Source of the DNA: JBMNEH01 sp050948665 | GTDB lineage: Bacteria; Bacillota; Clostridia; Christensenellales; UMGS416 | NCBI GenBank assembly: GCA_050948665.1 | Contig: JBMNEH010000001.1 | Span: forward strand, 2,317,068 to 2,381,067 | Reading direction: 5' to 3' | DNA length: 64,000 bases | Part shown: piece after piece, positions 60,293 to 64,000 of the stretch | Position numbering within the stretch: the stretch's first letter is position 1 | How the letters are laid out: the number at the start of each line of letters is the position of its first letter | The notes under the pieces: generated by a model | Database searches by the model: none | Told to the model about the DNA's origin: nothing | The model's input: only the letters and a program-made list of their open reading frames with translations | Translations under genes and position numbers: made by a program

Positions 60293-60547
60293 TCAAACTG
60301 TTTTTGCTTTTGTCGCAATCGTTTTGCTGCTGACGCCGGACAGCATGCCCAGCTTTCCCGACAGGGCGCTTGTGATATCCCCGGGAGCGTCCATCACCAC
60401 GCAGATAATGGATATCCCCTTCTCCCGATAGGGCACGCCCATCCGCGCCACCACATACTGTCCGTACAGGTGCAGCAGGTCATTGACCAGGCCGGCGCTT
60501 TCGATATCCTCCACAAGGATACTGACTACCGCGATACGGCTCTCCAT
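60293..60547 (-). CDS. TM1266-type small regulator of iron-hydrogenase systems
   Basis: 84 residues with a ferredoxin-like (NikR C-domain/ACT-like) fold predicted from the sequence order: RIAVVSILVEDIES, helix LVNDLLHLYGQYVVARMGVPY, then ISIICVVMDAPGDITSALSGKLGML. This fits the putative regulator family found with HydE, HydF and HydG genes (TM1266 type). No DNA-binding domain is attached, so it probably senses or binds a ligand rather than DNA directly. ATG follows AAGGAGGAGAC. First gene of the five-gene operon. Confidence 0.82.
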   Translation of the reverse strand: MESRIAVVSILVEDIESAGLVNDLLHLYGQYVVARMGVPYREKGISIICVVMDAPGDITSALSGKLGMLSGVSSKTIATKAKTV

Positions 60548-60595
60548 GTCTCCTCCTTCCCGACGATTCGGCCCCTCCGGCCCCTGTTTTCCGGC

Positions 60596-60621
60596 AAAAA
60601 AAACGTGCCCAAGGGGGCACG
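60596..60621 (-). terminator. Terminator between operon promoter and first gene (attenuator)
   Basis: Minus strand CGTGCCC / GGGCACG stem (60604-60621, four-base loop) followed by eight T, lying about 70 bases downstream of the likely start point and 49 bases before the TM1266-type gene. As pfkA has its own terminator further upstream, this one should regulate the operon. Confidence 0.75.
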
Positions 60622-60690
60622 GAACAAAGCGCGCATATACTCGCCTTCCCGTCCGGGACGAACCCAGACCGTCAGTGCCGACTTCTGTCG
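60622..60690 (-). ncRNA. Structured leader upstream of the radical SAM operon
   Basis: Leader of about 70 bases between start point and attenuator. It can fold into CGAC/GTCG (60679-60690) and GTCTGGG/CCCGGAC (60651-60669) hairpins. GGCAC in the leader could pair with GTGCC of the terminator arm, a weak anti-terminator. I matched it to no riboswitch class I know. The structure is by eye. Confidence 0.4.
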
Positions 60691-60696
60691 TGGATA

Positions 60697-60725
60697 ATCA
60701 TACTATACCCGAGCAGCTTTGTCAA
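60697..60725 (-). promoter_or_regulatory. Promoter of the radical SAM operon
   Basis: Minus strand TTGACA (60720-60725), 17-base spacer, TATGAT (60697-60702), behind the pfkA terminator. Confidence 0.85.
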
Positions 60726-60763
60726 GTATGGTAACCGCAAAATTTTTCCGGAAACAAGAGGAT

Positions 60764-60788
60764 AAAAAGGAAGGGATCTATCCTTTCC
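60764..60788 (-). terminator. Terminator after pfkA
   Basis: Minus strand GGAAAGGAT / ATCCCTTCC stem with one mismatch, followed by TTTTTA, 20 bases past the stop. Confidence 0.75.
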
Positions 60789-60807
60789 TGTACGGATGGC
60801 CGCCCAT

Positions 60808-61797
60808 CTACCTCCCGCCCAGTGTAAGAGCCAGCTTCAGCAAGTCGGAATGGGTGGGGCGGGGAACCTGCAGCGCCTCATAAATGTCACAGTCGATGAT
60901 CACACCTGCCCGCATGCCCACGACCCGGTCGGATACGCCGTTGTGGATCAGTTCCACCGCCCGCGCGGCAGTACGGATCGCCAGCACCCTGTCCCGCATG
61001 GTGGGGCGGCCGCCCCGCTGTATATGCCCGAGTACCGCGGCCCGGAACTCCATACCGGTAGCGTCTTCCAGCCGCTGTGCCAACTGCTCGCAGCGGCGGG
61101 GATTTTCATACTCTACCCCCTCGGAAAGGACGATGAGCCCGGTTTTCGCGCCGGCGGCATGGATCTCCTTCATACGGTTGACCACATTGTCAAAATCAAA
61201 GGGCTGGGTATAACAGGATTCGGGAATCAGGATCTCGTCCGCGCCTACGGCCAACCCTACCATCAAAGCGATATCCCCCCGGTGGCGCCCCATGACCTCC
61301 ACCACGGCAAAACGATCATGGCTGGTCATGGTATCCCGGATGTTCATCGTCGCAGCGATCGCGGTGTTGCAGGCGGTATCAAACCCGATGGTCACATCGG
61401 TATAGGCAAGGTCGTTGTCAATGGTGCAGGGAAGACCGATACAGGGGATCCCCCGGCGGGTCAATGTCCGGGCGCCATGAAAAGAACCGTCTCCTCCCCC
61501 CACGATCAGTCCTTCGATACCGAAGGAGCGGATAGCCTCTGCAGCCGCGTCCCGCCCCTCCTCCGTCATCATGGCTTTACAACGGGCGGTACCCAGCTTT
61601 GTGCCGCCAAAATCGACAATGCCCTCAATATACCTGTCATCCAACGGATAAATGCGGCCATCCAGCAAGCCCTGGTAGCCGTCCTCAATACCCATGACCT
61701 CCATACCAAGGCTATGCGCATACCGCGTCGCTGCCCAAATCATGGGGTTCATGCCGGGCGAATCCCCGCCGCTGGTCAGAATACCGATCCTCTTCAT
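60808..61797 (-). CDS. pfkA: 6-phosphofructokinase
   Basis: 329 residues. Phosphorylates fructose 6-phosphate in glycolysis. It has GGDSPGMN (9-16), GGDGSFHGA (about 102-110), TIDND (catalytic Asp) and a GRHRGDIALMVGLA segment. The GGDGS with Gly fits the ATP-using form. Length fits the short bacterial homotetramer. ATG 61797 is ten bases after GGAGGG; a GTG six codons upstream overlaps that site. A TTGATA-16-TATAAT promoter at 61823-61850 overlaps the end of the mntP gene. Confidence 0.95.
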   Translation of the reverse strand: MKRIGILTSGGDSPGMNPMIWAATRYAHSLGMEVMGIEDGYQGLLDGRIYPLDDRYIEGIVDFGGTKLGTARCKAMMTEEGRDAAAEAIRSFGIEGLIVGGGDGSFHGARTLTRRGIPCIGLPCTIDNDLAYTDVTIGFDTACNTAIAATMNIRDTMTSHDRFAVVEVMGRHRGDIALMVGLAVGADEILIPESCYTQPFDFDNVVNRMKEIHAAGAKTGLIVLSEGVEYENPRRCEQLAQRLEDATGMEFRAAVLGHIQRGGRPTMRDRVLAIRTAARAVELIHNGVSDRVVGMRAGVIIDCDIYEALQVPRPTHSDLLKLALTLGGR

Positions 61798-61822
61798 CCC
61801 TAAAGTTCCCTCCACCAGATTT

Positions 61823-61850
61823 ATTATACCATAAGCCTGCCTTTTATCAA
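61823..61850 (-). promoter_or_regulatory. pfkA promoter
   Basis: Minus strand TTGATA (61845-61850), 16-base spacer, TATAAT (61823-61828), 26 bases before the pfkA start. Confidence 0.75.
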
Positions 61851-62401
61851 TGGAAAATGAGGATTTTCAGCCCTATGAGTATCAATATGACGCCCCCGAC
61901 CGGCTGCGCCTTGTCAGCAAAAATCCCCCCGAGCTTATGTCCGATCCAGGCTGCCGCGCCGCACAGCGCCGCGGTGGTGACGCTGATAATAAGTATTGCC
62001 ATCCAAATATTCACCGAAAGCATGGAGAAGCTCACCCCCACCGCCAGGGCATCAATGGAGGTGGCCACCCCCTGCACCAGCACCCGCGGGATAAAGGACA
62101 TTTCCCTGGGGGATCTGCCCTCTTTTTCGGGGCGCAGCCCGTCCAGCAGCATCTTCCCCCCGACCAACGCCAATAACCCAAAGGCGATCCATCTAGCCCA
62201 GGTCTGGACGAACTCGGTCGCAAGACTGCCGAGAAAGTACCCTAAAAGGGGCATCAGCCCCTGCATCACCCCAAAAACCAACGCCATGAAGCCGATCCTC
62301 TTGAGATTTATCTTTTCCATTGCCATGGCGGAAGCGGCCGTTACAGCCATCGCATCCACAGAAAGCCCTTCACCGATGAATAAAATTTCATACCAATTCA
62401 T
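61847..62401 (-). CDS. mntP: Manganese efflux pump MntP
   Basis: 184 residues with six membrane helices in two DUF204 repeats. Each repeat keeps an acidic pair within the membrane (GEGLSVDAMAVTA at the start, ATSIDALAVGV in the second half), the metal path of MntP. It exports Mn2+. The third of three adjacent ATG codons is used, six bases after GGAGG. No yybP-ykoY manganese riboswitch was recognised upstream, so regulation differs from the E. coli pattern. Confidence 0.92.
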   Translation of the reverse strand: MNWYEILFIGEGLSVDAMAVTAASAMAMEKINLKRIGFMALVFGVMQGLMPLLGYFLGSLATEFVQTWARWIAFGLLALVGGKMLLDGLRPEKEGRSPREMSFIPRVLVQGVATSIDALAVGVSFSMLSVNIWMAILIISVTTAALCGAAAWIGHKLGGIFADKAQPVGGVILILIGLKILIFH

Positions 62402-62616
62402 CATCATCCTCCGGGATCAACGCACAGACTTACGGCAGTATAGCACAAAATCATATGGATGAAAAGCATAGCACAGGGATGTATGTGAAAACCGGCTCCG
62501 AAATGAAAGGCGATACGAAAGACGCGTCCTTTGGCGGAATGCCGCAATTACCATTGACAGCGCACCGGATATAAGGGTATTATATTTATCATGGAATCAG
62601 TCGTCGGAGGTGCGGA

Positions 62617-63666
62617 ATGAAACGTACAAAGCGTACAACAGGTGTCCTTCTGGCAGCGATTTTATGGCTTTCGGGAGCGGTTCCCGCCCTTGCCATCCCT
62701 CTGGAGAAGCTTGAGGTCAACGGGCATTCGGTATACCTCCAAAGGGGAGTGACCTCCTACAGCGTGCCAGTGGAAACCGGAGAGATGGCGGAAGGGCTGA
62801 TCATCTCGGCGTCCTCCGCAGTCCGTGTAGGCGGTACCGGCGTATTCGAACCGATAACCGAAACTGCCGAAAGGCAGGTGGTCGGCTTTGACGAGAACGG
62901 CAATGTGGATACCTATACATTGACCCTTGTCCCCTATATAAAAGCGGATGTCCCCGCAGGAGAGAAGGTAAAGGAGAACCCGTTACCCATCGTCGCGCTG
63001 ACCATAGACGACGGGTACAATGCCGAAGCGATCACCCGGATACTGGAGATCACAAAAAAATGCGGCGTAGAAGCCTCGTTCTTCGTCACCGGCGCCTGTC
63101 TGAGGAATAACGCGCCGTTGTGGCAGCAGGCGGTGGCCGAAGGCCACGAAATCTGCTGGCACTCCATGCAGCACAGCCGTATCGACCAAATGACCAGCGG
63201 ACAATTGAAGGCGGACCTGGACGCCTGGGAAGCGCGGGCGAAGGAATATCTCGGAGAGGATTATGTTGTGCCGGACATTGTCCGGCTGCCTTTCGGCGCA
63301 GGCCGGAATATCGGCTGGATCTCCCGGGTATTCGCCCAGGAACGGAAGCTGTCGGCAGTGTGGGATGTAGACCCCTTCTCCGGCACCGGCACGCAGGACT
63401 ATAAGGCTTACGCCAAATATTTGCTGTATAAAACGAAGGAAAACTCCATCATACTTCTGCACTTCAACATCTGCGACGCAAGGGCGCTGGAGCTGGCGCT
63501 TCCCACCCTCTGCAAGTCCTTCAGCTTCCGGAAGATGAGTGATATTTATAATGTCGTGATCCCGCAGGACGCGGGACCCGCAGCCACACCGCCGCCGTTA
63601 GTGACCGAGGCTCCCGAAGCGACACAAACTCCCGAACCCCCCGAAGACCCCCAGATGCCGGCATAG
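62617..63666 (+). CDS. Secreted polysaccharide deacetylase
   Basis: 349 residues. Signal peptide (cleavage expected after AVPALA, residue 26) and a small N-terminal beta domain (about 30-110) are followed by a NodB deacetylase domain: LTIDDGY with metal/catalytic D131-D132, and the HSMQH zinc pair (H182, H186). It removes acetyl groups from peptidoglycan or another N-acetylated glycan in the wall. In the usual TFDDG, Phe is replaced by Ile. The C-terminus is a Pro/Thr/Glu-rich tail, not a sorting signal. Start after CGGAGGTGCGGA. Confidence 0.9.
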   Translation: MKRTKRTTGVLLAAILWLSGAVPALAIPLEKLEVNGHSVYLQRGVTSYSVPVETGEMAEGLIISASSAVRVGGTGVFEPITETAERQVVGFDENGNVDTYTLTLVPYIKADVPAGEKVKENPLPIVALTIDDGYNAEAITRILEITKKCGVEASFFVTGACLRNNAPLWQQAVAEGHEICWHSMQHSRIDQMTSGQLKADLDAWEARAKEYLGEDYVVPDIVRLPFGAGRNIGWISRVFAQERKLSAVWDVDPFSGTGTQDYKAYAKYLLYKTKENSIILLHFNICDARALELALPTLCKSFSFRKMSDIYNVVIPQDAGPAATPPPLVTEAPEATQTPEPPEDPQMPA

Positions 63667-63808
63667 CCGGAAACGGCGGGCATCCGACCGTATCGTTCCC
63701 TTGAGGATCGTTTTCCGAGTATGCTCCGAACAGCTTGAGGGATGGGGTTGCTTTTCCCGACCCGGACCCCGGGAAGGGGAAAAGACGAAAGTGAAACGGA
63801 GGCCGTTA
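63667..63808. other. Spacer between deacetylase and DUF6062 genes
   Basis: 142 bases. CTTTTCCC (63751-63758) and GGGAAAAG (63777-63784) can pair with a GC-rich loop, possibly a terminator or 5' leader hairpin for the next gene. No clear promoter. Confidence 0.35.
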
Positions 63809-64000
63809 TGCGTTATCATATCGACACCATTCCCCTCTGGGATTCCTTCCATAAACAGGGAGAATGCCCCCTGTGCACCCTTCAGGAGCAACTGGAAGCC
63901 GATCAGGTAACCATCACGTTGGAGGGTTCCGCAATGGAGCCCGCCCGGCGTATCGAAAGCAACGCTGCCGGTTACTGCGCCAAGCACCTGCGTGCGCTGG
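63809..64000 (+). CDS. DUF6062 family protein, 3' end cut by window
   Basis: The first 64 residues begin MRYHIDTIPLWDSF, then GECPLCTLQEQLEADQV, matching DUF6062, a family with a cysteine pair (CPLC) near the N-terminus and another further on. A third cysteine and CAKHLRAL end the visible part. Function unknown; the cysteines suggest metal or iron-sulfur binding. ATG follows CGGAGGCCGTT. The rest lies outside the window. Confidence 0.75.

Noticed and set aside
62408..62616. yybP-ykoY manganese riboswitch upstream of mntP
   Set aside because: The conserved loop sequences of that class are absent from this gap.

Overview
The window looks like a chromosomal segment of an anaerobic, Gram-positive-type Bacillota, most likely an uncultured or gut-associated lineage of Clostridia. 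The grounds are strong AGGAGG-type ribosome binding sites, sigma-A-like TTGACA-17-TATAAT promoters, a four-cysteine L33, the sporulation-type order spoVB-mazG-rqcP, UPF0210/ACT and flavoprotein-rubredoxin genes typical of anaerobes, an L10 leader and a cobalamin riboswitch. Base composition is high-GC by eye (about 60%), except for the 961-residue exported protein at 630-3512 and its upstream spacer, which look clearly AT-richer. I saw no tRNA, rRNA, insertion sequence, phage or CRISPR array.

Layout: 1-600 holds the end of a DnaC-like helicase loader. 630-6313 (minus) carries a large exported protein of unknown function and FtsH. 6759-9444 (plus) has a zinc-ribbon membrane protein, glutamate racemase, a GNAT acetyltransferase and a DUF1653 protein. 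A GH2 beta-galactosidase (minus) separates this from the core block rpmG-secE-nusG-rplK-rplA-[L10 leader]-rplJ-rplL at 12280-15555, followed by an unusual short AlaRS. A surface-polysaccharide set (multi-domain glycosyltransferase, second GT2, DUF2142 membrane protein, and GtrA beyond holA) lies at 17904-24632. Next come a WG-repeat lipoprotein, an LCP-family wall enzyme, an SDR, tyrS-yigZ and ilvE. A cobalamin riboswitch controls btuF-btuC-btuD at 31750-34744. Sugar-acid and carbohydrate enzymes and a flavoprotein-rubredoxin follow (34845-40179).

From 51322 down to 40353 runs a long minus-strand housekeeping series: ACT, PFL/UPF0210, SpoVB, MazG, RqcP, IspDF, a predicted propeller protein, RadA, an RNA methylase and a PIN/TRAM protein. 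A heterodimeric ABC exporter (plus) and a MATE transporter (minus) follow. 56979-60547 (minus) is the most interesting locus: a TM1266-type small regulator, a three-part NitT/TauT-type ABC importer and a HydE/BioB-like radical SAM enzyme. They form one tightly coupled operon behind a promoter and an apparent transcription attenuator. The window ends with pfkA, mntP, a secreted polysaccharide deacetylase and a truncated DUF6062 gene.

Functionally, the core block supplies transcription, translation and secretion parts. The surface genes (glycosyltransferases, LCP, deacetylase, SpoVB, MurI) point to envelope building. The transport/radical-SAM locus is the best candidate for a poorly described system: an imported precursor, a radical SAM enzyme acting on it or on a cofactor, and a small hydrogenase-associated sensor. 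That reading is inference. All coordinates, start choices and motif positions come from reading the sequence; no database search was possible.
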